A stretch of 64,000 nucleotides of DNA from Marthasterias glacialis (Eukaryota > Echinodermata > Asteroidea > Forcipulatida > Asteriidae): the NCBI GenBank assembly GCA_911728455.2, contig OU452230.1, forward strand, positions 1,042,300 to 1,106,299. The letters run 5' to 3'. Shown one piece after another: positions 40,075-51,390 of this stretch. Position 1 is the stretch's first letter, and the number at the start of each line of letters is the position of its first letter. The notes beneath the pieces are model-generated. The model searched no databases, had not been told where the DNA came from, and saw only the letters and a list, made by a program, of their open reading frames with translations. The position numbers were made by a program, and so were the translations under genes.

Positions 40075-43016
40075 TTTTGCTCGTTTTTTTCTTACAAACA
40101 TTTTCTCGATAATGTCTTAAGCGTTCTAAATTGATTCAATACACATTGAAGATCAAATCCGTGTTTTTAGAATGTGTATCAAAATTTCGAAAAGTGGTAA
40201 AAACTGGGCAATTCTGGTCACTAGTCTGGCACTTTTGGCAAACGATTGTGTGTGTTGTGTCGTAACCCTCCGGTCTCCGACCTTCGCCGGGAGGATGGAG
40301 GGTTACGATCATCTCAACTAGGCAAACAGCTAGTATTCTAAAATATGTTGCTATTTTGCTTTGAACTTTGGATTCAATCGTCAAACTTCACACACAGAGT
40401 CACACACACACCGACAGCAACTCGCCTGATCATCCACCGATAGTTTAGGCCCAATCGGCGTCTAGCGTCTGCCAATGATCGATAGTGGATTGTTTACACT
40501 CGTAATAGCGCGCCCTCTTAAGGCTTAATTTAACCAACTTGACCAGTTCTCACTAACGTCTTGGCAATCCTTCAGCAATGGGCTAACTTTTCCTTTGTTA
40601 TGGCTCCACAGCCTTTCTTAGGGAACCAACCAGCGCGCAATCGCAGAAATAAATTTATATAAATTATCATGTGACCTAGGGTTATGTTTGCTAATAATAA
40701 ATTATGTAAAAAAAAAAATCACATCTCCCGGAAAACACGATGGTTTTCATAATCAATACGTCATATGAAAGGGCTGACTAAACTTGACAAAATTTACAAA
40801 ATAAGCGACCCCAAGTTGACAATGTCTTCTGGTTCACACCGGAAATTGAAGTGAAAACATTTTTCCCAGCCTCGTTTTGGGCTGTAGAGCAAAATTAGTT
40901 GAGAATTTGAGAAACGGTTTTAGTGGATGGAATATTCTTTGAAATATAAACATCAAAACTGTAATCAATGACGTCATCACCACGTGACCGTGGAAAATAA
41001 GCACATTTCGAACTACCAATTATGTGTGAAAAAGTATGAAAGTATGAAAAGGTGAAAAAGTGTGAAAAGTATGTGTGAAACTTTCGTCATCTTTTGAATA
41101 TAAATAATCCATGTAAAAAAGATAACTGGATGGTTTCATGTAAATCACATTGACCAAAACCTTAGAAATGACACAAATAAATTTTCATCCAACTTTGGAG
41201 GCACATACAAAATTGTGTATGTCCTATTTGTCTTCTGCGATTTTGTGTGTTAAGGTTGCTCTTCAAATGAGTGATACACATAAGACAATTCATTTGTTAA
41301 TTGTTAATCTTTAATAAGATATTACCGCTTCATTTGGAGTGAAGCGGACATTCCTACACCAAGTCCAAATTCCCTAAAAACGCAGTAGTTTTAACTAACA
41401 AAGCTCAATGCGCGCACTACGCTGAAAGCACATTATCGTGACTGAGTGAGTGTACTGCTATTGCGCGCCCATTTTGTACATGTACATGTACATTGGCCAC
41501 GCGTCCTGCGTGTAGCAAGATTTGGCACCGTCCATTACCGCAGCCGTCCATCAAAATCTCGTTAACGGTCCAATTTGCATTGAGCATTCTTATTCAACTT
41601 TCCCCATCGATTACAATTGAATTGAAAGTGAACTGAGCCTTGCAACTCTAGAAGCATTTAAGCCATAACATTAACACATCTTTGAATGCAAATCGCAAAT
41701 GTTTTTTTTCCGGCCTTCTGAAAAAAAAACTAGCTAGCTAGCCTGGTGGATAACAGTTGAAGTTTGAGAAGCGTCCGCCCAGGCAGATGCCGGATGTAAA
41801 TAGTGTGCTCCTGTTACAAAGTCACATACCAAAATGAAACAACATAACAGAACATTAAAGGGAAGGACCAATAATAGAAAAGAATGTAAATGGAGTCAAG
41901 TTTAGGAACAAGAAATCAAAAGTTATTTAATATAATACCAAATTAGCAACGAAAATTACATACAAGAGACACAAAGGGGAATTTAAATAAATACATCGAG
42001 ATGAATATAAATGTGGTGAGAAAATAACGAGAACGTGAGGGACAAATGAAGGGGGGGGGGTACCTCCAATGGTAAGAAACTAGGCCAGGGTTTTGCGATG
42101 ATGATGAAGATGTGTCACGGTCCGGTCCTTTGCGATGTCGAGAGTGTCTTGCGGAAGATGTTCGTCAGCGAAAGCGACATCAGCGTCAAGGGGAAGCCGG
42201 AACCAGCAAGGAGAATCCCAGGAGACGACGTCGTCGAAGACTTAACGGTGGTGAGGGTTGGTGAAGGACATCCAAGGGGGTATGGTAGTGAAGGTTGTCA
42301 TCGGCCACGCCTCACGGCTGGTGGTCAATGTGGGGCTCACCGTGGTTGAACTCTGGAAACCAAGGCTTATAATATAGTGATCAACGGCCGAACAGTCATT
42401 TTAAACGAATGATTACTGGAAGGAATTTTAAAGTCCATTTGCAGAAGTGATCGGGGACAAGTGGACACAAAACAAAGTCGTAGTCGCGATCACCACATAC
42501 TTATTACATAAGATTACGTACTAGATAGGAATTCTTAACAGCTCCACACAAAAATACATAATGCAGGATGGATTTCTTTTCAGGGACCATGTTTTATGCA
42601 CTTTTACGTGCATCTGAATGTTTTGTGGGGAGGGGCTTGGTTTTTTATCAAAGGCACACGAAAAGACAACATGCTGTAATCACTTTTCCATTAGTTTTAT
42701 TTGCTATACTAAATAAAACAATTTAAAAACTACAGTTCTCTGTGAGCACCTAGCTATGTGTGAAATATATATGTAGGGCCTATACCTTATCTGTACAATA
42801 ATTAGCTATTTGATATGGTGGCTTTAAAGAGACATCGATATTACGCAAATATTTACATTATTATTTACAATTTGGGACACAAAAATTATACGCCACTATT
42901 TGCGCAAATATTAACGGCTTTGGCCTAAGTTGCAAATATGTACACGGGTTTGGCGGGTCGGGGCACGATCAATCCGACAATTTTGCTTCACTACCAAATT
43001 TAGTGACTTTTTCTAT
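40075..43016. other. Non-coding part of unit 1, left of the transposon-like element
   Basis: No supported gene. Contains a small inverted repeat (arms cgtaaccctcc 40,261-40,271 and ggagggttacg 40,297-40,307), one arm of a hairpin element at 40,621-40,657, a CRE plus E-box at 40,969-40,988, a tacatgtacatgtaca run near 41,478 and a GC-richer patch around 42,090-42,340. An 83-codon frame in that patch starts at 42,098, but its counterpart in unit 2 (from 50,462) ends early at 63 codons and the unit 3 counterpart has a ~20-bp deletion. Coding is therefore unlikely. Confidence 0.6.
40969..40988. promoter_or_regulatory. CRE and E-box pair, unit 1
   Basis: A full palindromic cAMP-response-type element TGACGTCA (40,969-40,976) is followed 4 bp later by CACGTGAC (40,981-40,988), a bHLH E-box. 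Both motifs and their spacing are unchanged in all three units. Which gene they might control is unknown; the GPCR start is about 6 kb away. Confidence 0.35.
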
Positions 43017-43024
43017 ACAAATCT

Positions 43025-44609
43025 ACGGAGCCCTTAAAGGGACATGAGGAAAAAAATTGAGAGGTGAAAAAAAAATTTTGAAAGGTGAAAAAAAAAATTG
43101 AGGGGTGAAAAAAAAAAAATGAGAGGCGAAAAAGTTCCAAGAGCGATGTGACCACGGATGAAGGGTACCCAGAGCAGTGCAACGTTTGACAGAAAGACTG
43201 AGACTAAGACAGAAAGACTGAGACTAAGACAGAAGACTAAGACTAAGACACTACCAAATTTAGTGACTTTTTCTATACAAATCTACGGAGCCCTTAAAGG
43301 GACATGAGGAAAAAAATTGAGAGGTGAAAAAAAAATTTTGAAAGGTGAAAAAAAAAATTGAGGGGTGAAAAAAAAAATGAGAGGCGAAAAAGTTCCAAGA
43401 GCGATGTGACCACGGATGAAGGGTACCCAGAGCAGTGCAACGTTTGACAGAAAGACTGAGACTAAGACAGAAAGACTGAGACTAAGACAGAAAGACTGAG
43501 ACTAAGACAGGAAGACTGAGACTAAGACAGAAAGACCGAAACTCTAAGACTGCTCTAAGACAGAAAGACTGAGACTAAGACAGAAAGACTGAGACTAAGA
43601 CAGAAAGACTGAGACTAAGACAGGAAGACTGAGACTAAGACAGAAAGACCGAAACTAAGACAGAAAGACTGAGACTAAGACAGAAAGACTGAGACTAAGA
43701 CAGAAAGACTGAGACTAAGACAGAAAGACCGAAACTAAGACAGAAAGACTGAGACTAAGACAGAACGACTGAGACTAAGACAGAAAGACTTAGACTAAGA
43801 CAGAAAGACTGAGACTAAGACAGAAAGACTGAGACTCAGACAGAAAGACTGAGACTGAGACAGAAAGACTTAGACTAAGACAGAAAGACTGAGACTAAGA
43901 CAGAAAGACTGAGACTAAGATAGAAAGACTTAGACTAAGACAGAAAGACTGAGACTAAGAGTGTGATATGTCGTAAAGCAAGTACACAGGCCAACAAATG
44001 CGAGTATTACAACACTCAAAAGCAAGTAATGAGTCTACACAACTATGGAATCATAACTCACATAAATGTACCTTTTCCTAGATTGAGATCCCGTCCTTGC
44101 TTTCTAGCTTGAAGCATGAGACCTGAAACTCTCAGTTTTAGTCTTTCTGTCAAACGTTGCCCTGTTCTTGGTACCCTGCATACGGGTGCACCACACTAAA
44201 TAGGCTCCCATAGCAACTAATGCTAAAAGCTAAATATTCAAAAATACTTAAAAAATACTTAAAAGTCTCTCAGTCTCTAGAAAACATATCAAATATATTT
44301 TCTGACAACTGATTTTCATTTTTCATTTCCATTTTTTGTAGGTTAGAAATTTTGGTAGGCTGATCCAAAATAAAAAAAACCTGAACGAGTAAACTGGCCA
44401 TACTTCATCTTGGAAAAATCACCTCTCATTTTTTTTTCACTCGTCGAATTTTTTTTTTTACCTCTCAATTTTTTTCTCATGTCCCTTTGGTTTTGAAACC
44501 GTACTTCTGATGCCATTTTTTTTTCACGTGTCAACTTTTTTTTCGCTCATCGAATTTTTGTTCATATCTCAAAATTGTGTTCCTCCTCATGTCCCTTTAG
44601 GGGATCCGT
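43025..44609. mobile_element. Non-autonomous TIR element, unit 1 (1,585 bp)
   Basis: Terminal inverted repeats of ~25 bp: left 43,025-43,049 (acggagcccttaaagggaca plus tgagg), right 44,585-44,609, its complement with two mismatches. Both ends are flanked by the direct repeat acaaatct (43,017-43,024 and 44,610-44,617), an 8-bp target site duplication. An 8-bp duplication fits hAT- or P-type cut-and-paste elements, but the termini do not let me assign a superfamily. There is no transposase frame. Further inverted similarity lies inside: A-rich gaggtgaaaaaaa runs against T-rich acctctca runs, and gcaacgtttgacagaaagac (near 43,180) against its complement at 44,141-44,160. The left arm is duplicated (second end at 43,285). 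Confidence 0.75.
43190..43960. repeat. 20-bp minisatellite, unit 1
   Basis: Repeats of agactaagacagaaagactg: about three copies at 43,190-43,250 and about 26 at 43,448-43,960, the two blocks separated by the duplicated left arm of the TIR element. Occasional variants (agaccgaaacta, agacttagacta). The array arises at the inner end of the element's subterminal inverted repeat. Unit 2 has about one copy and unit 3 about 15. Confidence 0.9.
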
Positions 44610-44617
44610 ACAAATCT

Positions 44618-45814
44618 TATCTAGGTCATAATAACAAATAAAATCAATTAAATGGAGGTATACCGTTACCGTTAAGTTACATTATAGTATAAATTTAATT
44701 TTGATTTACTTGTAAACATTGAGTCCGAAGTATCACGTGGGAATTCAAAACGAATGACAAAACTGGCGGCCGTATTGGATCGGTCTATGATCTACATTCC
44801 AAGTCTCTGGTGTAGGCGTACATTTTATGAACTTTACGGTTTCCACGTGGTTGTTTTTACGAGTGCAGTAAACGAGATTACAACACTTAGTTATTAACGG
44901 GTCCCAACGTTGGAATACAAGCCAGTCTTGTACACACGAAGAGCCGGACTATGTTATGATAAAAACAAATTGTCACTTTGAACATTTTGAAAAATAATAG
45001 TGCAAGTCCTTTGGTTTATATTTGTCTTTAGAAGTTATGTATTCTTTTGTATTCTATCTGTTAAAAAAACTATAGTTCAAAGTAAGTGAATAGACATACT
45101 ATTATTATAAACATTCTGTCAACGTCCACTGCCGATGTAGTTGAAACTTACTGAAGGAAAAATTATATAAAAAACGTACAAACATTGCTTCCTTTTTTGA
45201 GTTTACAATTTGGATTCTTCAAAAGCGACCCTTTCTGTGTATCAAAGTCATTAATAATACAACAGGATACAAGTAAACTCTGCCAAAAGCCTATCATTAC
45301 AATACTGTATAAGTTAAAAAATTTAGGTGTGCTTTTTTTTACCGTGTTCTGAGAAGCATACTTAAATGTTGGCAAAAAGGCGGGATAATTGTTACTCAGC
45401 TTGTTTGCTTCTGACATACTTTTCTGATACTGTTCTTGATGGCTCATTTTCTGTGTTAGTGATGTTGCCGATGATGAAGACGCTGCCGTCGATGAAAAAA
45501 ACCCATAAGTGCCTATTCTGCTGTTATGCTGAAGGTGCTGGTGTTGCTGCTGTGCCATTGACAAAGATGCTGGTGTTTGGTGCTGTGTCAATGATGAAGA
45601 TGAGGGTGCTGATGCTGTTTCAATGAAAAAGGTGGTAGTGCTGCTGACGATGATGATGAAGGTGGTGTCGATGGTGCTGTGTCAATGATAAAAACGCTGG
45701 TGTTGGTGCTGTGTCAATAATGAAGATGACGAAGATAAGATGCTAGTACTGGTGCTGGTGCTGATGATGATGAAGTTGATGGTACTAGTTAACAAAATCC
45801 CGGTGTAGAATTTG
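44618..45814. other. Non-coding 3' flank of GPCR copy 1
   Basis: Downstream of the receptor on its strand. Contains two CACGTG E-boxes (near 44,732 and 44,843), a single gaggtataccgttaccgtta motif, and a CAG/CAT/CAC-rich low-complexity tract (about 45,440-45,780 read on minus). A minus-strand frame in that tract (first ATG near 45,558, Gln/His/Ser-rich) is open in all three units but loses its end by frameshift in unit 3, so I treat it as possible 3' UTR or repeat. No AATAAA signal was found on the minus strand close to the receptor stop. Confidence 0.55.
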
Positions 45815-46948
45815 TTAATTCTTTCGTAATGACAGAATGAATTTCAGTGAATCTGAAGGTTCTTGTATTTCAGAGTAACGACATTTAATTATCTTCCGCA
45901 TTACCACTTTGAACTGTGGATGATTGAGTGCGTAGATGATGGGGTTTACACAGCTGTTGAAAATAGTTATGGTGGCTCCGTAGAGAGCAAACTTACGACT
46001 GGATGGTATAGCGAGAGAGATGAAGTAAGGAGACAGTAACAGCGCGAAGATGCAAAAGACAAGGAAGAGGTTCTTGGTGATCGCTAGTTGCTGACGGCTG
46101 ATGGCACGCCGGGTTTTCTTTGAGACGTGGTCAGCTTTAGTCACTGATGACTCCCCGGTGGCAACGGTGAAACTGGTGGAGGTTTCACCGTCTGTGTAAG
46201 CCGCTGTGGAGTTTGACTGACTAGTCTTCACGGATCTGCTCTTCTTTTGCTTTCTGAAGTGCCGTTTGAGATGAATGTAGAGTGCCGTGTAGCAACAGAT
46301 GATGATGAGCATTGGGACTGGGTATAGACCCACAGACTGGGCCAGGTTGTATTCAGGGCCTCGCGGATGACCATCTTTGTCTGAGCATGTATTGTCTTGT
46401 GGATCGTAACCAAAGGCACCAATGCCCAGAATCGGCGGGAGGAAAAACACAATACACGGGATAACCCAAGTCAAGGCGATCATGATGGTTACTTTACGCG
46501 GGGTGTACCACCAACTGTAGATGTTCATGGGTTGAGTGATGAGCACCATACGGTTCAAAGCTATGGAGGCCAAAGTGTAGAGACTCGCACCAAGACCAGT
46601 GTAAATCTGAATGGCAGCAATGACACAGGGGACCTCCGTCTCCAAGGGCCAGCTTTCACGGCTTACCAAAGCTATGCAAATCCACGGGTAGGAGAGACTG
46701 GTCCAGAAATCAGCCACGCTGAGGTTGACCACGAAGGCGTTGGTCACGGTGCGGAGTTTCTTAGACAGGATGACGGACCAGATGACAAGACTGTTTCCTA
46801 TGAGGCCCAGGATGCAGGCTAAGATCCAGAAAAAGATTAAGCCTAAACGAGCCTCGTAGGGGTAGAGGGAAGAGTAGACGCTTGTCCGGCGAAGGGTGTC
46901 ATTGCTTTGGGGCAGAGATAGGTTGTCCATGTTGTCCATGTTGTTCAT
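45815..46948 (-). CDS. Class A GPCR, moody/Tre1/melatonin-receptor-like, copy 1
   Basis: Predicted plasma-membrane receptor of the rhodopsin family, 377 residues, single exon. The start is ATG at 46,948; two upstream codons (TTG AAT) extend the frame but a TAG lies three codons further up. Extracellular N-terminus with sequons N9-L-S and N16-D-T and no signal peptide. Seven helices at about 35-59, 70-93, 106-131, 153-175, 201-224, 287-311 and 321-342. Hallmarks: N52 in GNSLV, D80 in SVADF, C108 and C188 (expected disulfide), N132-R133-M134 in place of DRY, W161, P212, P307 and NPIIY at 335-339. The third inner loop is long, Ser/Thr- and Lys/Arg-rich. The kkLRTVTNaFVvNLsVADF stretch is typical of moody/Tre1/GPR84/melatonin-like orphan receptors of marine invertebrates. 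The ligand cannot be deduced. Confidence 0.9.
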   Translation of the reverse strand: MNNMDNMDNLSLPQSNDTLRRTSVYSSLYPYEARLGLIFFWILACILGLIGNSLVIWSVILSKKLRTVTNAFVVNLSVADFWTSLSYPWICIALVSRESWPLETEVPCVIAAIQIYTGLGASLYTLASIALNRMVLITQPMNIYSWWYTPRKVTIMIALTWVIPCIVFFLPPILGIGAFGYDPQDNTCSDKDGHPRGPEYNLAQSVGLYPVPMLIIICCYTALYIHLKRHFRKQKKSRSVKTSQSNSTAAYTDGETSTSFTVATGESSVTKADHVSKKTRRAISRQQLAITKNLFLVFCIFALLLSPYFISLAIPSSRKFALYGATITIFNSCVNPIIYALNHPQFKVVMRKIIKCRYSEIQEPSDSLKFILSLRKN

Positions 46949-46991
46949 ATTCAAGTCACACTACATCTAACATCGATTCCAGTTATGGACG

Positions 46992-46998
46992 CTTTATA
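46992..46998 (-). promoter_or_regulatory. TATA-like site upstream of GPCR copy 1
   Basis: TATAAAG on the minus strand, 50 bp before the ATG and conserved at the same distance in all three units. It would give a very short 5' UTR. A second candidate, TATAAAA, lies further up at 47,033-47,039 but is changed to TATAAG in units 2 and 3. Confidence 0.35.
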
Positions 46999-47059
46999 AG
47001 CGGGTTTTGTTGGCAACGGAGCGAGATAAACATTTTATAAAAACAATTGCCAATTTTGG

Positions 47060-47437
47060 CTGTAATGAAAGGGAAAGGTTTTGCAATTATCCAATGAGGA
47101 AACACTCGAAACTGGGTAAACCATGACCTTTGCAACTGCTAGCATCCGCGTTTGATGTTACGTTCCGCCTCCACAAGGCTGATTTGTGTTATAGTTCTGG
47201 ACGTGGTTAATGAATATAGACCAGTGACCACATCTAAACTTAATGGTTGGGAGGGCTAGGTATTGGGCAACAAAGCACATCACCAAAGTATATTTGTTTC
47301 GAGCAGGACTGGGAAGTATCGAGTATACATTAACTTTATCATACATCGGTGTAGAGTAATGGACAAAAACATCTTAATTTGTTTTTCTCCTCTTCCATTT
47401 AATACTTTAGAAAACAATTAGTAGCCCCATTGCTTGT
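47060..47437. other. 5' flank of GPCR copy 1, nothing recognised
   Basis: AT-rich sequence conserved among the units. A minus-strand 62-codon frame at 47,158-47,346 is not supported as a gene; in unit 3 the same stretch is interrupted by a 125-bp insertion. This is the empty site for that insertion (ttctggacgtgg near 47,197). Confidence 0.5.
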
Positions 47438-47512
47438 TAGCGAAGTGGCTGATGGGAAGTCTGGTACACCGTGTTCACGTTAGTGTCGTTTATAGATTGT
47501 GGGTTGGAATCC
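47438..47512 (+). repeat. tRNA-like relic, unit 1
   Basis: tagcgaagtgg at 47,438-47,448 matches a Pol III A-box and ggttggaatcc at 47,502-47,512 matches the B-box with one change. gtgggttggaatcccag can form a T-arm. The 64-bp spacing suggests a tRNA with a long variable arm (Leu- or Ser-like) or a SINE head. No acceptor stem is evident, so it is not called a functional tRNA. Confidence 0.45.
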
Positions 47513-48361
47513 CAGAGTAGTTAAAGTAAAGCGCCAACATAAAGATCTTTAACAGTTTTGTATCTTGGAAGTAAGTGAGCAAGCATACATTGTCATTACA
47601 AAGGGATGACCCAAGAATAATGACCTTACAGCTTGGGGTCTTTTTGGGGGGACATTGTTGGACTAACAACCGTCCACACAAGATTTTTTTCACGAATAAG
47701 ACAAATGTCCTCCCTTTTTGATTAAAAATTAGCAAAGCTTAAACATGCACCAACTACTTGTTAAATGGTGGGCTTTACGTGAAAAGAAATATTAACGCTA
47801 CTTTTTGCTTGAGAAAGACGCCCAGCAAATGTTGAAGATTTTTCAATTTCTTGTTTTTGTTTCCTTTGACATTGTAATGATGTCCTCAACATGTGTGACT
47901 CTTCGCCAAGATTATTTTGAGGGCACATGGTGGACTTGACATCCTGTGGCCTCCGAGTCCCTCAGATTTGAATATAAAAAGTAAGTAACTGAAGCAATTA
48001 TCTCAAAAGTGCTTTGAGCACAGAAAAAGACAAAGAAAACTAAATACATGTAATTGTATTTCAAAGACCCAAAATGTCAATACATGTACACTGTTCCATC
48101 TTAATAATTATTCAATCTTGAAAACTGTTGATTAACTTACAATTTAAATCAAACTAACATGCCTCAGGCCATGCTCAGAGGTGTTTATTGCAGCATACCA
48201 CGATGCGCAGCAATACAATAAAACACTGCCCTTCCTGACAATACTTTTAAGTTCTATGAGTTTTACTTCCATCATGTGAATGCTACATTCTGTGCCATAC
48301 CCCCTAGCTGTTTGCCGCGCTCAGCCCGACAAGCAGTAGTTGCGATGATCGAAATGACAAC

Positions 48362-48397
48362 CTGGCGGATGAACAATATGGACAGTCTGGGGTAAGT
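48362..48397 (+). pseudogene. Possible first exon and splice donor, unit 2 (start lost)
   Basis: Reads CTG GCG GAT GAA CAA TAT GGA CAG TCT GGG followed by donor GTAAGT at 48,392-48,397. Identical in sense to the unit 3 frame except that the start is CTG, not ATG. No in-frame stop. Whether this was ever coding is uncertain. Confidence 0.3.
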
Positions 48398-48935
48398 TTT
48401 TGCTCGTTTTTTCTTGCAAACATTTTCTCGATAATGTTTTAAGCGTTCTAAATTGATTCATTACACATTGAAGATCAAATCCGTGTTTTTAGAATGTGTA
48501 TCAAAATTTCGAAAAGTGGTAAAAACTGGGCAATTCTGGTCATTAGTCTGGCACTTTTGGCAAACGATTGTGTGTGTTGTGTCGTAACCCTCCGACCTTC
48601 GCCGGGAGGATGGAGGGTTACGATCATCTCAACTAGGCAAACAGCTAGTATTCTAGAATATGTTGCTATTTTGCTTTGAACTTTGGATCCGATCGTCAAA
48701 CTTCACACACAGAGTCACACACACACCGACAGCAACTTGCCTGATCATCCACCGATAGTTTAGGCCCAATCGGTGTCTAGCGTCTGCCAATGATCGATAG
48801 TGGATTGTTTACACTCGTAATAGGGCGCCCTCTTAAGGCATAATTTAACCAACTTGACCAGTTCTCACTAACGTCTTGGCAATCCTTCAGCAATGGGCTA
48901 ACTTTTCCTTTGTTATGGCTCCACAGCCTTTCTTA

Positions 48936-49058
48936 GGGAACCAACCAGTGCGCAATCGCAGAAATAAATTTATATAAATTATTATGTGACCTAGGGTTAT
49001 GTTTGTTAATAATAAATTATGTAAATTTATTTCTGCGATCGCGCGCTGATTGGTTCCC
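48936..49058. mobile_element. Hairpin (MITE-like) element, unit 2
   Basis: Two 37-bp arms in opposite orientation, 48,936-48,972 (gggaaccaaccagtgcgcaa onward) and 49,022-49,058 (ending gctgattggttccc), with four mismatches and a ~49-bp AT-rich loop. Short, non-coding and fold-back, as expected of a MITE. No clear target duplication could be defined. Unit 1 keeps only the left arm (40,621-40,657). Confidence 0.65.
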
Positions 49059-49339
49059 CTGTGTTGGCTCAATATTAAAAAAAAAAAAATCACATCTCCC
49101 GAAAAACACGATGGTTTTCATAATCAATACGTCATATGAAAGGGCTAAATAAACTTGACAAAATTTACAAAATAAGCGACCCCAAGTTGACAATGTCTTC
49201 TGGTTCACACCGGAAATTGAAGTGAAAACATTTTTCCCAGCCTCGTTTTGGGCTGTAGAGCAAAATTAGTTGAGAATTTGAGAAACGGTTTTAGTGGATG
49301 GAATATTCTTTGAAATATAATTATCAAAACTGTAATCAA

Positions 49340-49359
49340 TGACGTCATCACCACGTGAC
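49340..49359. promoter_or_regulatory. CRE and E-box pair, unit 2
   Basis: TGACGTCA at 49,340-49,347 and CACGTGAC at 49,352-49,359, identical to unit 1. Base changes immediately around it (ataattatcaaaac for ataaacatcaaaac) have not touched the motifs. Confidence 0.35.
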
Positions 49360-51390
49360 CGTGGAAAATAACCACATTTCGAACTACCAATTATGTGTGA
49401 AAAAGTATGAAAAGTATGAAAAAGTGAAAAAGTGTGAAAGTATGTGTGAAACTTTCGTCATCTTTTGAATATAAATAATCCATGTAAAAAAGATAACTGG
49501 ATGGTTTCATGTAAATCACATTGACCAAAAACTTAGAAATGACACAAATAAATTTTCATCCAACTTTGGAGGCACATAAAAAATTGTGTATGTCCTATTT
49601 GTCTTCTGCATTTTGTGTGTTAAGATTGCTCTTCAAATGAGTAATACACATAAGACAATTCATTTGTTAATTGTTAATCTTTAATAAGATATTACCGCTT
49701 CATTTGGAGTAAAAAACGCGGACATTCCTACACGAAGTCCAAAATCCCTAAAAACGCAGTAGTTTTAACTAACAAAGCTCAATGCGCGCACTACGCTGAA
49801 AGCACATTATCGTGACTGAGTGAGCGCACTACTCCTGCGCGCCCATTTTGTACATGTACATTGGCCACGCGTCCTGCGTGTAGCAAGATTTGGCACCGCC
49901 AATTACCGCTGCCGTCCATCAAAATCTCGTTAACGGTCCAATTTACATTGAGCATTCTTATTCAACTTTTCCCCATCGATTACAATTGAATTGAAAGTGA
50001 ACTGAGCCTTGCAACTCTAGAAGCATTTGAGCCATAACATTAACACATCTTTGAATGCAAATCGCAAATGTTTTTTTTCCGGCCTTCTGAAAAAAAACTA
50101 GCTAGCTAGCCCGGTGGATAACAGTTGAAGTTTGAGAAGCGTCCGCCCAGGCAGATGCCGGATGTAAATAGTGTGCTCCTGTTACGAAGTCACATACCAA
50201 AATGAAACAACATAACAGAACATTAAAGGGAAGGACCAATAATAGAAAAGAATGTAAATGGAGTCAAGTTTAGGAACAAGAAATCAAAAGTTTTTTAATA
50301 TAATACCAAATTAGCAACGAAAATTACATACAAGAGACACAAAGGGGAATTTAAATTAATACATCGAGATGAATATAAATGTGGTGAGAAAATAACGAGA
50401 ACGTGAGGGACAACTGAAGGGGGGAGGTACCTCCAATGGTAAACTAGGCCAGGGTTTTGCGATGATGATGAAGATGTGTCACGGTCCGGTCTTTTGGGAT
50501 GTCGAGAGTGTCTTGCGGAAGATGTTCGTCAGCGAAAGCGACATCAGCGTCAAGGGGAAGCCGGAACCAGCAAGGAGAATCCCAGGAGACGACGTCGTCG
50601 AAGACTTAACGGTGGTGAGGGTTGGTGAAGGACATCCAAGGGGGGTATGGTAGTGAAGGTTGTCATCGGCCACGCCTCACGGCTGGTGGTCAATGTGGGG
50701 CTCTCCGTGGTTGAACTCTGGAAACCAAGGCTTAGAATATAGTGATCAACGGCCGAACAGTCATTTTAAACGAACGATTACTGGAAGGAATTTTAAAGTC
50801 CATTCGCAGAAGTGATCGGGGACAAGTGGACACAAAACAAAGTCGTAGTCGAAATCACCACATACTTATTACATAAGATTACGTACTAGATAGGAATTCT
50901 TAACAGCTCCACACAAAAATACATAATGCAGGATGGATTTCTTTTCAGGGACCATGTTTAATGCACTTCTACGTGCATCTGAATTTTTTTGTGGGGAGGG
51001 TTTGGTTTTTTATCAAAGGCACACGACAAGACAACATGCTGTAATCACTTTTCCATTAGTTTTATTTGCTATACTAAATAAAACAATTTAAAAACTACAG
51101 TTCTCTGTGAGCACCTAGCTATGTGTGAAATATATATGTAGGGCCTATACCTTATCTGTACAATAATTAGCTATTTGATATGGTGGCTTTAAAGAGACAT
51201 CGATATTACGCAAATACTTACATTATTATTTACAATTTGGGACACAAAAATTATACGCCACTATTTGCGCAAATATTAACGACCTTGGCCTAAGTTGCAA
51301 ATATGTACACCTATTTTGGCGGGTCGGGGCACGATCAATCCGACAATTTTGCTTCACTATCAAATTTTGTGACTTTTTCTATACAAATCT

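Larger units (their letters stand above)
39573..47896. repeat. Segmental duplication unit 1 (8,324 bp)
   Basis: First of three direct tandem copies. The unit opens with gactcttcgcgaagattatt and ends at the next gactcttcgcc at 47,897. It contains a GPCR gene, a transposon-like element, small hairpins and a tRNA-like relic, in the same order as units 2 and 3. It is the longest unit because of an expanded 20-bp minisatellite and a ~260-bp internal duplication (42,990-43,249 repeated from 43,250). Confidence 0.93.
48398..51382. other. Non-coding part of unit 2, left of the TIR element
   Basis: Counterpart of 40,075-43,016. Holds the small inverted repeat with a shortened loop (from 48,582), the complete 123-bp hairpin at 48,936-49,058, the CRE/E-box pair at 49,340-49,359 and a GC-richer patch near 50,460-50,700. 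No supported gene. Confidence 0.6.

Noticed and set aside
42098..42349. 83-codon frame in a GC-richer patch of unit 1
   Set aside because: Its counterpart in unit 2 is truncated by a frameshift and that in unit 3 has an internal deletion, so it is not maintained.
45163..45591. Gln/His/Ser-rich minus-strand frame downstream of each GPCR
   Set aside because: The apparent start is TTG (first ATG near 45,558), the composition is that of the local CAG/CAT repeat, and the frame is cut in unit 3 by a T-run indel. More likely 3' UTR or intergenic.
46397..46822. 141-codon plus-strand frame inside GPCR copy 1, also in copies 2 and 3
   Set aside because: Antisense shadow of the receptor reading frame. 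No independent features.
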